Assembly (NCBI GenBank): GCA_029879595.1
Contig: JAOUPZ010000092.1
Span: 1-9,958 of the forward strand
Source: Deltaproteobacteria bacterium
Lineage (GTDB): Bacteria > SAR324 > JACQKK01
Direction: 5' to 3'
DNA: 9,958 bases
Shown here one piece after another: positions 1-6,152 of this stretch. The notes under the pieces were generated by a model. The model saw nothing but the letters and a program-made list of their open reading frames with translations. It did not search any database and was not told the origin of the DNA. Both the position numbers and the translations under genes were made by a program. Within the stretch, counting starts at the first letter, position 1. Every line of letters starts with the position of its first letter.

Positions 1-2017
1 GGCTTTTATCAATGATAAACTGCGCCTGCCTGTGGTCTTGTATGTGGTTTCACTGCTGGTTGTCCTGATCGGGGGGATGATAACCTTCCGGCAATACGGA
101 ATGAGACAGGACACCGAGGAGAAACTGCTGGAAAGCCGCCGGCTTCTCAGGACGGTCTTTGATACCATCCCCCACGCTCTTTTCGCAAAAAACCGCGAGC
201 AGCGCTACATCATGGTAAATGAAGCCCTGTCGGAAATGTTCAAGGTCAGGCCCCAGGACTGCATCGGGCGGACCATAAATGATTTCAAGGCAATCGGGGA
301 GGAAGCCAAGCAGCAGATCAACTCCCGGGACAATCAGGTCATTCAGGAGGGCCGACCGGTCTTAGAAACCATCCGCATGCGGTTTGAAGACGGAAAGGAG
401 TCTTTCAGGGAGATAATCAAGCTCCCATTGTTCGATGAAAAACACAAAATCATCGGCATGGTCGGAGTGTCACAGGATGTCACCGAGCGCCATATCGCGG
501 AAACCATGCTGCGCAAGTCCGAGCAGCGTTATCGTACCCTGATTGAAGGCACCATCCAGGGCATCATCATCCTGCAGCAAAAACGGCCGGTCTTCGCCAA
601 CAATGCGGCCGCAGGGTTATTCAGGTTTGCGGACTGCGAAGACCTGCTGAGGCTGGATTCCCTGGAGCCACTGCTTTCAGCGGATGACTACCCGGTCCTT
701 TGGCAGGCCTGGGAGAAAAACCAGGCCGAAAAGCCGGGTGAGCCGCTCCTGGTGAATATCCGGTGCCGGTGCCATGACAACAGCGAGATCAGGGTGGAGG
801 CCTTTCTTTCCGAGGTGGTCTGGGAGGATGCGCCGGCGGTGATGATTGCCCTGATGGATGTGACGGAACGCGATCAGCTGGAGGAAAAGCTGCGGCAATC
901 GCAGAAGATGGAGGCGGTTGGCCAGCTGGCCGGAGGCATCGCCCACGACATCAACAACACCTTCCAGGTGATAATGCTTAACACCGAGGCCATGCTGGAG
1001 ACGGAAAAGTCGGAACGGACAAGGGAAAAGCTCGAATCCATCCAACGGTCCATCTCCACATCGTCCAGCACCATCAGTCAACTGCTCACCTTTGGCAAGC
1101 TCGATAACCTGGTCAGGAAGAATCTGAAAATCAACGATTTGATCAGGCACTCCACCAACCTGCTGAAAAGGCTGATTGGCGAAAACATCGAGCTGGCGCT
1201 GAATCTTGATCCCCAGGCGGGCTATGTAAATGTCGATCCGGGGATGATCCAGCAGGTTATTTTGAATCTTTGCATAAACTCCAGGGATGCCATGCCGAAC
1301 GGAGGGCGTCTGGAAATATCATCCCAGTTCTTTGTTACCGATGAGAGTTTTCTGAAAACACACCAGGATATACAGGCGGGGGAGTATGCTCTTGTCAGGG
1401 TGTCTGATTCCGGCCATGGAATGTCGGAGGAAGTTTTGCAAAAGGTGTTCGAACCGTTCTTCTCCACCAAACCCGTGGGCAAGGGAACCGGCCTGGGGCT
1501 TTCCATGGTGCATGGCATCATCCGACAGCATGGCGGATACATAGACCTGCAGAGCGCCGTGGGCGGGGGTACAACGGTCAGCATCTATCTTTCGGCCTCT
1601 GCCGAACAGCCACGGAAGGAAATGCAGGCGCCAAAGGCCCGGCATGTGGAAGGAAAGGGCAAAACCATTCTGATCGCCGAGGACGAGAAGGAACTGCTGG
1701 ATAACCTGCAGGAAATGCTTTTGCTGAAGGGGTTCTGCGTAATTGCGGCCAACAACGGAGAGGAAGCGCTGGAAATGCTCAACGCCGAGCAGGATATCGA
1801 TATGGCCATACTGGACATGATCATGCCCAAGGTAAGCGGTCAGATGCTGTATGAACAGATCAGAAAAACCCACCCCAGGCTGCCGGTGCTGTTTACAACG
1901 GGTTATTCAACAGTGAATTTCAAGGACTTCGTACGGGAGGATGGTTTGGTGAGAATGATCCAGAAGCCATACAACAGTAATGATCTGTTCGAGAATATCA
2001 GCAATCTGTGCTCATGA
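1..2017 (+). CDS. Hybrid sensor histidine kinase, TM-PAS-PAS-HisKA-HATPase-REC (5' partial)
   Basis: Inner-membrane two-component kinase: it autophosphorylates on His and passes phosphate to its own receiver domain. The frame is open from base 2 with no stop, so the gene begins upstream; the GTG at base 32 lies inside a hydrophobic stretch (LPVVLYVVSLLVV) and is an unlikely start. Numbering from base 32: last TM about 1-20, PAS about 36-155 (ends DVTER), PAS about 160-283 (ends DVTER again), HisKA with phosphoacceptor H305 in GGIAHDINN, HATPase with N-box N412/N416, G1 DSGHGM 459-464, F-box FEPFFSTK 473-480 and G2 GKGTGLGL 483-490, then REC with E550/D551, phosphoacceptor D595, T622/T623 and K645. 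All kinase and receiver key residues are present. Most relatives have HDFNN where this one has HDINN. No HPt domain follows REC, so a separate partner would be needed for onward relay. The neighbour is convergent, so the partner and signal are unknown. The 74-bp gap after the stop shows no clear terminator. Confidence 0.95.
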   Translation, partial: AFINDKLRLPVVLYVVSLLVVLIGGMITFRQYGMRQDTEEKLLESRRLLRTVFDTIPHALFAKNREQRYIMVNEALSEMFKVRPQDCIGRTINDFKAIGEEAKQQINSRDNQVIQEGRPVLETIRMRFEDGKESFREIIKLPLFDEKHKIIGMVGVSQDVTERHIAETMLRKSEQRYRTLIEGTIQGIIILQQKRPVFANNAAAGLFRFADCEDLLRLDSLEPLLSADDYPVLWQAWEKNQAEKPGEPLLVNIRCRCHDNSEIRVEAFLSEVVWEDAPAVMIALMDVTERDQLEEKLRQSQKMEAVGQLAGGIAHDINNTFQVIMLNTEAMLETEKSERTREKLESIQRSISTSSSTISQLLTFGKLDNLVRKNLKINDLIRHSTNLLKRLIGENIELALNLDPQAGYVNVDPGMIQQVILNLCINSRDAMPNGGRLEISSQFFVTDESFLKTHQDIQAGEYALVRVSDSGHGMSEEVLQKVFEPFFSTKPVGKGTGLGLSMVHGIIRQHGGYIDLQSAVGGGTTVSIYLSASAEQPRKEMQAPKARHVEGKGKTILIAEDEKELLDNLQEMLLLKGFCVIAANNGEEALEMLNAEQDIDMAILDMIMPKVSGQMLYEQIRKTHPRLPVLFTTGYSTVNFKDFVREDGLVRMIQKPYNSNDLFENISNLCS

Positions 2018-2091
2018 CCGGGGGGAACCTCAGCTCCGGGCTGGCCAGATGGCGGATGCGGTTGTCGAAGGGGCCAAAGCCGTGAAGGCGT

Positions 2092-3144
2092 TTAGAGCAG
2101 ACCAAACAGCTTAGAGAAGAACAGCGCGTACGCCAGCAGGATCACAAAGCCCTCGGTGCGGGTCAGGGTCTTGTCCAGCACGATCACCAGGAAGATGAAC
2201 ATCGTGGCGCAATAGTAGGGGAACTGCAGGAAGAGCACCGAGTCCATCCCCACCTTGATGGGCTGCCCATCCCCGATGAACGGGGCCGCCAGGGAGGGAA
2301 CGCTCAGCACCACGAAGGTGTTGAAGATGTTGGAACCGGTGACGTTGCCCATGGCCATCTCAAAATTATTGCGGCGCACGGCGCTCAGGGCCACCACAAG
2401 CTCCGGCACGGATGTACCGGCCGCGATTATGCTGGCGGCGATTACCTCGGTTCCCATGCCCATCAGCCGGGCCAGCTCAATGGCGGCGTCCACTGTGTAC
2501 TGGGCCCCGAAATAAACCCCGATACCACCCAGAATGATCCATACCACCGACATGGGTTTAAAATCGGGGCGTTCCTCATCCTTATCAACCTTCTGGAGCT
2601 CTTCCCGGTTGCGCAATACGTAGTAATGCAGGTAGAGCAGGTATCCGGCCAGCAGGATCAGGCCCTCGGAGAAGTTTACCACCGACCTCATGCCGGGATT
2701 ACCCTGGCCGGTGGTTTCAATCTGATGGCTGATCTCGCGGAAAACCTGGAGGTCAACGGTGGACAGGGGATAGATGATGAAGCCCATCAACAGCAGGGAA
2801 CCAAACAGAATGGGCAGGTCGCCATGCATGAGGTCCCACAATATCGTGAAGTTTTTTGAAAATATTGCTGAAATGCCAAGAATCAAAAGTATATTGGCGA
2901 TATTGGAACCGATCACCGTTCCGACGACAAGCTCACTGGACCCCTGATTGACAGAAATGATTCCGGTAAGAAGCTCGGGCAGGGAGGTGCCCACGGCCAG
3001 CACCGAAATGCCCATTACAAAACCGGGAACGCCCAGTGACAGTCCGATTTCCTCGGTGGCCATCACGAATTTGTCCGAACTGATCATCAATAATATCAGC
3101 GATCCGGCCAACAGGGCTAAGGTCATCAATAAGGATAGGTCCAT
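2092..3144 (-). CDS. Calcium/sodium antiporter, CaCA family (YrbG-like)
   Basis: Inner-membrane cation exchanger, probably exporting Ca2+ in exchange for Na+ (K+ dependence cannot be judged). The 350-residue protein is almost entirely hydrophobic segments, about ten, in two homologous halves. Each half has the diagnostic alpha repeat: alpha-1 with GTSLPEL 52-58 (E57) and GSNIAN 79-84, alpha-2 with GTSVPEL 243-249 (E248) and GNVTGSNIFN 266-275. These acidic and Asn residues form the ion site in the family. A hydrophilic loop at about 177-197 (RNREELQKVDKDEERPDF) separates the halves and is probably cytoplasmic. Length is near the family's usual 310-350. The ATG at 3144 has no Shine-Dalgarno; an in-frame TAG lies upstream with no other ATG, GTG or TTG between, and M7 is the only nearby alternative. 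The gene is convergent with the kinase and lies downstream of the nuclease gene on the same strand, 207 bp away, so it may be a separate unit. The substrate ion is inferred from the family. Confidence 0.93.
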   Translation of the reverse strand: MDLSLLMTLALLAGSLILLMISSDKFVMATEEIGLSLGVPGFVMGISVLAVGTSLPELLTGIISVNQGSSELVVGTVIGSNIANILLILGISAIFSKNFTILWDLMHGDLPILFGSLLLMGFIIYPLSTVDLQVFREISHQIETTGQGNPGMRSVVNFSEGLILLAGYLLYLHYYVLRNREELQKVDKDEERPDFKPMSVVWIILGGIGVYFGAQYTVDAAIELARLMGMGTEVIAASIIAAGTSVPELVVALSAVRRNNFEMAMGNVTGSNIFNTFVVLSVPSLAAPFIGDGQPIKVGMDSVLFLQFPYYCATMFIFLVIVLDKTLTRTEGFVILLAYALFFSKLFGLL

Positions 3145-3187
3145 CGTGGAATCATGTAAGTTGAAACAACTTGTCTTCCCTGACTAC

Positions 3188-3215
3188 AAGCGAAATACTC
3201 ATCGGTTTTTCGCTT
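3188..3215 (-). promoter_or_regulatory. Inverted repeat in antiporter leader (AAGCGAAA, 12-nt loop, TTTCGCTT)
   Basis: A perfect 8-bp inverted repeat, AAGCGAAA at 3188-3195 and TTTCGCTT at 3208-3215, ends 44 bases upstream of the antiporter ATG. It could be an operator half-site pair or an RNA hairpin in the antiporter mRNA leader. The arms are AT-leaning and no T-run follows on either strand, so it is not a terminator. The function is not known. Confidence 0.45.
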
Positions 3216-3270
3216 CATCCACCTTATAGCTAGCAAATATCTTGCCTAAATGGGGAAAAAGAGAACTGAA

Positions 3271-3304
3271 TGCTGATAATACAGGCTGAAAATCAGTATC
3301 AGCA
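3271..3304 (-). terminator. Inverted repeat between nuclease and antiporter genes (weak terminator or operator)
   Basis: A perfect 8-bp inverted repeat, TGCTGATA at 3271-3278 and TATCAGCA at 3297-3304, has an 18-nt loop. On the minus strand it lies about 47 bases past the nuclease stop, and a T-rich stretch (TTCTCTTTTT) follows about 6-16 bases later. This is suggestive of a weak terminator for the nuclease transcript. The arms are not GC-rich and the T-run is displaced, so an operator for the antiporter promoter is equally possible. Confidence 0.3.
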
Positions 3305-3351
3305 AGCAAAATATTCTGTGAGTTCGCGATGCCAAAGCCCTTTTGGAAGGC

Positions 3352-4293
3352 CTATCCGTCGGCCCGCCGCCCGAAGTGAACCAGCATCTCCAGTTTGCCG
3401 CGGTAGCTCTGGATGAACCCTTCCAGGAGCACCCTGGTCCCCGCCCGCCAACCCTCAAGGGGGATGAGCGCGGCCCGTTGGCGGAAAACCACCGCTGGAA
3501 AGCCGTTCTTCCGCCCACTGCGCTGCAGTTCGATTAGTTCCACGCCTTTTTTCAGCGTCCTGCGTCTGCTGACCGTTCCCCGCAGCCGGATAAACCTGCC
3601 GACATACTGCTCCGGACGAAAGGATCCGGCCTCCAGGACGGATTCAATGAACAGGGGGTTGTTCTTTCCGGCCGGGGTGCGGTGTTCGCGTTGCAGACGG
3701 GCCAGGTATTTTTTTCGCGAGCCGGACTTTTTCCAAATCCCCAGCCCCTCGTCAAAGGCCAGCGCTTCGGCCCGCACCCATTCCTGGTAGTCTTCGGGAA
3801 CGGAGAACCGGGTGTCCAGCGGACTGTGCCCGGCCCTCACCAACGCCAGATTCACGTTGCGCCATTGGCCGTCGGTATCCCTTACATCCACCAGGGCCAG
3901 CGTGCGTCCGTATTTGCCCTTGCGCTGTCCGGAAAAACGCAGCCTGAAGGGGGGGCGTGACAAAAGTTCCGCCAGAAAATCGCGGGCCGGGATTCCGTGC
4001 TCCGGATCTTGGCCCTTGTGCGAGTCTGTCAGTTCGGGGGTGTCAACATATAGCAGCCTTACCTTTTCCTCCGGTTCTTCCAGGCGTCCGTTGCCGTTTA
4101 TGTCAATCAGGAAGGTATCCCCGTCGTATATCTTTGCCGGCCTGGCGTTAAGAATGAGCGGGGTTGTTGGCTCCGCCGGGGCGGCGGTTCCGGGAAATGG
4201 GAGCAGGATTAACACGGCCATGGCGGCCGTCAGTGCCGCCGTCAGTGCCGCCGTCAGTGCCGCCGTGATGGTGCTCAGCCCTTTGATTTTCAT
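3352..4293 (-). CDS. Exported thermonuclease (SNase family) with C-terminal OB-like region
   Basis: A predicted secreted or periplasmic Ca2+-dependent nuclease that would cleave DNA or RNA phosphodiester bonds. The 313 residues start with a signal peptide (MKIK, a long hydrophobic region to about 36, then a likely cleavage near GTAA-PAEP, about 38). The SNase domain spans about 50-190: DGDT 57-60, R79 in VRLLYVDTPE with E87, and R130 in GKYGRTLA correspond to the R35/E43/R87 catalytic set of staphylococcal nuclease, so activity is expected. A loop after the DGDT strand, DINGNGRLEEPEE (64-76), follows EF-hand spacing. Residues about 225-305 have alternating strands (YVGRFIRLRGTV, GTRVLLEGFIQ) typical of an OB-like nucleic-acid-binding fold; this part is inference. 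The start is well supported: GAGGGGG lies 8 bases upstream. The signal peptide is built from a 12-bp tandem repeat. The gene is divergent from hisE across 132 bp. A nutrient-scavenging or biofilm-DNA role is plausible but unproven. Confidence 0.9.
   Translation of the reverse strand: MKIKGLSTITAALTAALTAALTAAMAVLILLPFPGTAAPAEPTTPLILNARPAKIYDGDTFLIDINGNGRLEEPEEKVRLLYVDTPELTDSHKGQDPEHGIPARDFLAELLSRPPFRLRFSGQRKGKYGRTLALVDVRDTDGQWRNVNLALVRAGHSPLDTRFSVPEDYQEWVRAEALAFDEGLGIWKKSGSRKKYLARLQREHRTPAGKNNPLFIESVLEAGSFRPEQYVGRFIRLRGTVSRRRTLKKGVELIELQRSGRKNGFPAVVFRQRAALIPLEGWRAGTRVLLEGFIQSYRGKLEMLVHFGRRADG
4223..4270 (-). repeat. 12-bp tandem repeat inside the nuclease signal peptide
   Basis: Four head-to-tail 12-bp units are seen. 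On the plus strand, GCCGCCGTCAGT is exact at 4235-4246 and 4247-4258, the unit at 4223-4234 has one change, and the unit at 4259-4270 is degenerate at its end. Read on the minus strand they encode Thr-Ala-Ala-Leu three times, then Thr-Ala-Ala-Met, making up much of the hydrophobic core of the signal peptide. Because 12 is a multiple of 3, gain or loss of a unit would lengthen or shorten the export signal without shifting the frame. Confidence 0.85.
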
Positions 4294-4301
4294 ATTTACT
4301 A

Positions 4302-4308
4302 CCCCCTC
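4302..4308 (-). promoter_or_regulatory. Ribosome binding site of the thermonuclease gene
   Basis: GAGGGGG on the minus strand lies 8 bases upstream of the ATG at 4293. This fixes the start ahead of the signal peptide. Confidence 0.75.
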
Positions 4309-4333
4309 ATTGTAAATTTATCCGTAACCGTAT

Positions 4334-4362
4334 TTGAATGTGGTTCATGTCCCGGATATGAT
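4334..4362 (+). promoter_or_regulatory. Sigma70-type promoter upstream of hisE
   Basis: A -35 box TTGAAT (4334-4339, 4 of 6 to consensus) and a -10 box TATGAT (4357-4362, 5 of 6) are separated by exactly 17 bp. The predicted start of transcription is near 4369, giving a leader of about 57 nt before the hisE ATG. It lies in the divergent gap between the nuclease and hisE genes. No activator or operator site was recognised. Confidence 0.6.
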
Positions 4363-4425
4363 ATTGAATTCGAATGCAGTAAAAAACCCGGCAGCCGGAG
4401 ATGTCTTAACAGAAAATGGCTCCAG

Positions 4426-4761
4426 ATGGAAACAAACAGGAGGGAAGCACCCTTTAGGGCTGGGCTGGATGAATTGTACCGCGTAATCAGGACCCGCCAG
4501 GAAGCAGGCGACGTGGATAATTCCTATGTGGCCCGCCTCAGCGCCGGCGGCCAGGATGAGGTGCTGAAAAAGATCGGCGAGGAGTGCACCGAACTGCTGC
4601 TGGCGGCAAAGAACGGCTCGGCCCGGGAGATGCTGCACGAACTGGCCGACCTGCAGTTTCACCTCCTGGTCTGGATGGGGCAGTCTGGAATAACCCCGGC
4701 TGACCTTGAAAATGAACTGGCGGTCCGTGCCGGTGTATCCGGCCTGGATAAAAAAACCTGA
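4426..4761 (+). CDS. hisE: Phosphoribosyl-ATP pyrophosphatase (HisE)
   Basis: Second step of histidine biosynthesis: hydrolysis of phosphoribosyl-ATP to phosphoribosyl-AMP and pyrophosphate, in the cytoplasm. The 111-residue all-helical protein has the HisE/MazG-like Mg2+ site: E52-E53-x-x-E56 in GEECTELLLAAK and E72-x-x-D75 in HELADLQFHLLVW. Other HisE hallmarks are LDELYRVIRTR near the N-terminus, NSYVARL, the VLKKIGEE helix, and the C-terminal RAGVSGLDKK, which matches the R-x-G-x-SGLEEK ending common in this family. Length is usual for stand-alone HisE; no HisI domain is fused. The ATG at 4426 has no clear Shine-Dalgarno, but no other in-frame ATG, GTG or TTG is seen between it and the promoter. 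No other his gene is in the window, and its own promoter (4334-4362) and terminator (4838-4881) suggest it is transcribed alone. Confidence 0.92.
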   Translation: METNRREAPFRAGLDELYRVIRTRQEAGDVDNSYVARLSAGGQDEVLKKIGEECTELLLAAKNGSAREMLHELADLQFHLLVWMGQSGITPADLENELAVRAGVSGLDKKT

Positions 4762-4837
4762 AGCGCCGGTGGCCTTACGGCCGGCCCGATGGGGCCGTGG
4801 GCAAGAGACCCGGTCCGGTTTCTGGCCAGAGAGCCAG

Positions 4838-4881
4838 GCCGGCGGGCACAGCATTCCTGTGCTTTTGGCCGGCGATTTTTT
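4838..4881 (+). terminator. Bipartite rho-independent terminator after hisE
   Basis: An inner perfect stem GCACAG (4846-4851) with CTGTGC (4857-4862) closes a 5-nt loop and is followed by TTTT. An outer stem GCCGGC (4838-4843) with GCCGGC (4868-4873) encloses it, followed by GA and six T (4876-4881). The position, 76 bases past the hisE stop, fits termination of that transcript and separation from the downstream flavin-enzyme gene. Confidence 0.65.
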
Positions 4882-4902
4882 CCGGTGCCTTTTTCCGGTG
4901 CC
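4877..4902 (+). repeat. 13-bp tandem duplication TTTTTCCGGTGCC
   Basis: TTTTTCCGGTGCC occurs twice head to tail, at 4877-4889 and 4890-4902. The first copy overlaps the T-run of the hisE terminator. Its CCGGTGCCTTT core resembles the AGTACCTTT core of the array at 4920-4955, so both may descend from one decayed minisatellite. Confidence 0.75.
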
Positions 4903-4919
4903 TTTGACTGATACCGTTG

Positions 4920-4955
4920 ACCAGTACCTTTACCAGTACCTTTACCAGTACCTTT
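4920..4955 (+). repeat. Three exact 12-bp tandem repeats upstream of the flavin-enzyme gene
   Basis: ACCAGTACCTTT is repeated exactly three times (4920-4931, 4932-4943, 4944-4955), ending 15 bases before the ATG at 4971. TTGAC hexamers that resemble a -35 box occur at 4904, at 4917 (overlapping the array's left edge) and at 4954 (overlapping its right edge), but no convincing -10 box follows. The array lies in the probable 5' leader or promoter spacer, so a change in unit number would change spacing in 12-bp steps. Confidence 0.85.
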
Positions 4956-4961
4956 GACCGC

Positions 4962-4966
4962 AAGGA
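4962..4966 (+). promoter_or_regulatory. Ribosome binding site deciding the start of the flavin-enzyme gene
   Basis: AAGGA lies 4 bases before the ATG at 4971, a little close but usable. It favours this ATG over the in-frame TTG at 4917, which would add 18 residues encoded by the 12-bp repeats. Confidence 0.6.
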
Positions 4967-4970
4967 CGGC

Positions 4971-5948
4971 ATGTTTGAAGAAACTACCCTGGAAGGAAAG
5001 CTCACGCTGCGCAACCGCATCGTATTCTCGCCCTATATTGAATACCAGGCCAACAAGAACGGCACCATATCCACCCACATGGCCGATTTCTATCTCCAGA
5101 TGGCCCGCGAGGGAGTGGGACTGATGATCATGGAATCGGCCTATGTCACCCAGCAGGGGCGGGCTCATACCAACCAGCTGGGAATATCCACGGAAAACCA
5201 TGTGGAAGGCCTTTCCAGGCTCATCAAGAACATGCATGAGGAGGGCGCAAAGGTGGCCCTGCGGCTGGCTCACGCCGGAGCGAGAACCTCCGAGATGGTG
5301 GCCGGCGAGCAGCCCGTAGCGCCATCGTCCATCAATTTCGGCAAGGACTATGATCCCAGCCGGGAGTTTGACGACGGGGACATCGAGGAGATCATCCTGT
5401 TCTTTGTCCATGCCGCCGAGCGGGCCGAGGAATGCGGAGCCGACCTCATTGAAATCAATGGTGGGCAGATGTACCTGCTGGACCAGTGCACATCCGGCCG
5501 CATAAACAACCGGGCCGACAACTACGGGGGGAACATCGAGCAGCGGATGAACCTGGCCGTGGAAATCATCAAGGCCATCAAATCCAGGGTTTCCCCCCAG
5601 ATGCCCATTTCATACATGTTTTCCATCCACGACAAGCTTGAGGACGGTTTCGACTCCAACGAGTTGAAGGGCATGATCAAGGCTCTCAATTCGGCCAAGG
5701 TGGACTTCTACCATCCGGTGAGCATTCATGTGCTCAACAAGTTCTTTGACACCGAGGAAACCCTGGTGGAGTGGGTGGGGAAGCTGGGGAAAAAGTCCAT
5801 CATTGCCGACGGCAACATCAAGTCTCCCCAGATTCTCAAGGAGGCGATGAGCCTGTACAAGTCACAGCTGTTCGCGCTGGACAAGGTGATCTTCACGCGC
5901 CCCAACTGGTATTCCTTTCTGAAGAAGAAAATCCCTCCCCCGCAATAG
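4971..5948 (+). CDS. Divergent NADH:flavin oxidoreductase / Old Yellow Enzyme family protein
   Basis: A TIM-barrel protein of the FMN-dependent ene-reductase family, which usually reduces activated C=C bonds with NAD(P)H. The 325 residues begin with the family N-terminus (MFEETTLEGKLTLRNRIVFSPY) and include the RLAHAGAR strand (98-105), YLLDQ (168-172), NNRADNYGG (179-187) and the R-rich helix after it (EQRMNLAVEII). Several positions differ from what I recall as usual: Gln before LxHxGR is R98, the HGAHGYLL motif reads NGGQMYLL (163-170) with both His lost, the VRLS strand reads YMFS (215-218), and the C-terminal phosphate loop lacks GG and GRP (IADGNI at 288-293, FTRPNW at 308-313). FMN binding or reactivity may therefore be altered, or the protein may have taken a new substrate. 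It is intact, without frameshift. The end is short compared with 340-400 residues for many relatives. It follows hisE after a terminator and precedes the EF-G-like gene by 204 bp. Confidence 0.85.
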   Translation: MFEETTLEGKLTLRNRIVFSPYIEYQANKNGTISTHMADFYLQMAREGVGLMIMESAYVTQQGRAHTNQLGISTENHVEGLSRLIKNMHEEGAKVALRLAHAGARTSEMVAGEQPVAPSSINFGKDYDPSREFDDGDIEEIILFFVHAAERAEECGADLIEINGGQMYLLDQCTSGRINNRADNYGGNIEQRMNLAVEIIKAIKSRVSPQMPISYMFSIHDKLEDGFDSNELKGMIKALNSAKVDFYHPVSIHVLNKFFDTEETLVEWVGKLGKKSIIADGNIKSPQILKEAMSLYKSQLFALDKVIFTRPNWYSFLKKKIPPPQ

Positions 5949-6085
5949 CCCGCGCTGATGGCGGTGAGGCTTTGTGCCGTAGGCCCGGCAGGAGGGTGAA
6001 CAGCGTCCGGCGCTCCGGCACCTGGAGCAGGAGAGGCCAACAGGTCTGCCGGGGGCTCATAAAGCCGGTGGGTATGCCGATTCCC

Positions 6086-6114
6086 TTTACTTTCCAAAGT
6101 GGTTTCGCTATCTT
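6086..6114 (+). promoter_or_regulatory. Weak sigma70-like promoter upstream of the EF-G-like gene
   Basis: TTTACT (6086-6091) and TATCTT (6109-6114), each 4 of 6 to consensus, are separated by exactly 17 bp in the AT-richer part of the gap. Transcription would start near 6121, leaving a leader of about 32 nt. Such matches can occur by chance. Confidence 0.35.
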
Positions 6115-6139
6115 CTCTGCCATATTCACCAACCTGTCC

Positions 6140-6144
6140 AGGAG
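6140..6144 (+). promoter_or_regulatory. Ribosome binding site of the EF-G-like gene
   Basis: AGGAG lies 8 bases before the ATG at 6153. It decides against the in-frame GTG at 6099, which has no ribosome binding site and would add an 18-residue extension unlike the family. Confidence 0.75.
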
Positions 6145-6152
6145 AAAATGCC

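Larger units (their letters stand above)
5949..6152. other. Intergenic region between flavin-enzyme and EF-G-like genes
   Basis: About 200 bp with no supported ORF, tRNA or strong terminator. The first half is GC-rich with short CCGG-based inverted repeats (for example CCGG-CGCT-CCGG near 6010). The second half is AT-richer and carries the candidate promoter and ribosome binding site of the next gene. Confidence 0.6.

Noticed and set aside
677..1873. Long antisense frames inside the histidine kinase gene
   Set aside because: They lie opposite conserved PAS, kinase and receiver motifs and have no start signals; they are by-products of GC-rich coding sequence.
2018..2091. Terminator between the convergent kinase and antiporter genes
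   Set aside because: Only 3-4-bp GC stems (for example CCGG at 2018 and 2036) are visible and no T-run follows on either strand.
3332..3346. CCAAA/TTTGG hairpin just after the nuclease stop as a terminator
   Set aside because: The stem has only five pairs and no T-run follows on the minus strand.
4877..4955. CRISPR-like array
   Set aside because: The 12-13-bp units are directly adjacent without spacers and there are no cas genes, so they are simple tandem repeats.
4917..4970. TTG start giving an 18-residue extension (TSTF repeats) to the flavin enzyme
   Set aside because: No ribosome binding site precedes it, the residues come from the 12-bp repeat array, and the family N-terminus plus AAGGA support the ATG at 4971.
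4659..5411. 250-codon antisense frame with KGTGKGTG repeats
   Set aside because: It overlaps the well-supported hisE and flavin-enzyme genes on the other strand, and its repeats are the reverse of the 12-bp DNA array.
6099..6152. GTG start extending the EF-G-like protein by 18 residues
   Set aside because: AGGAG stands 8 bases before the ATG at 6153, and EF-G-type proteins begin close to the P-loop strand; the extension shows no family resemblance.
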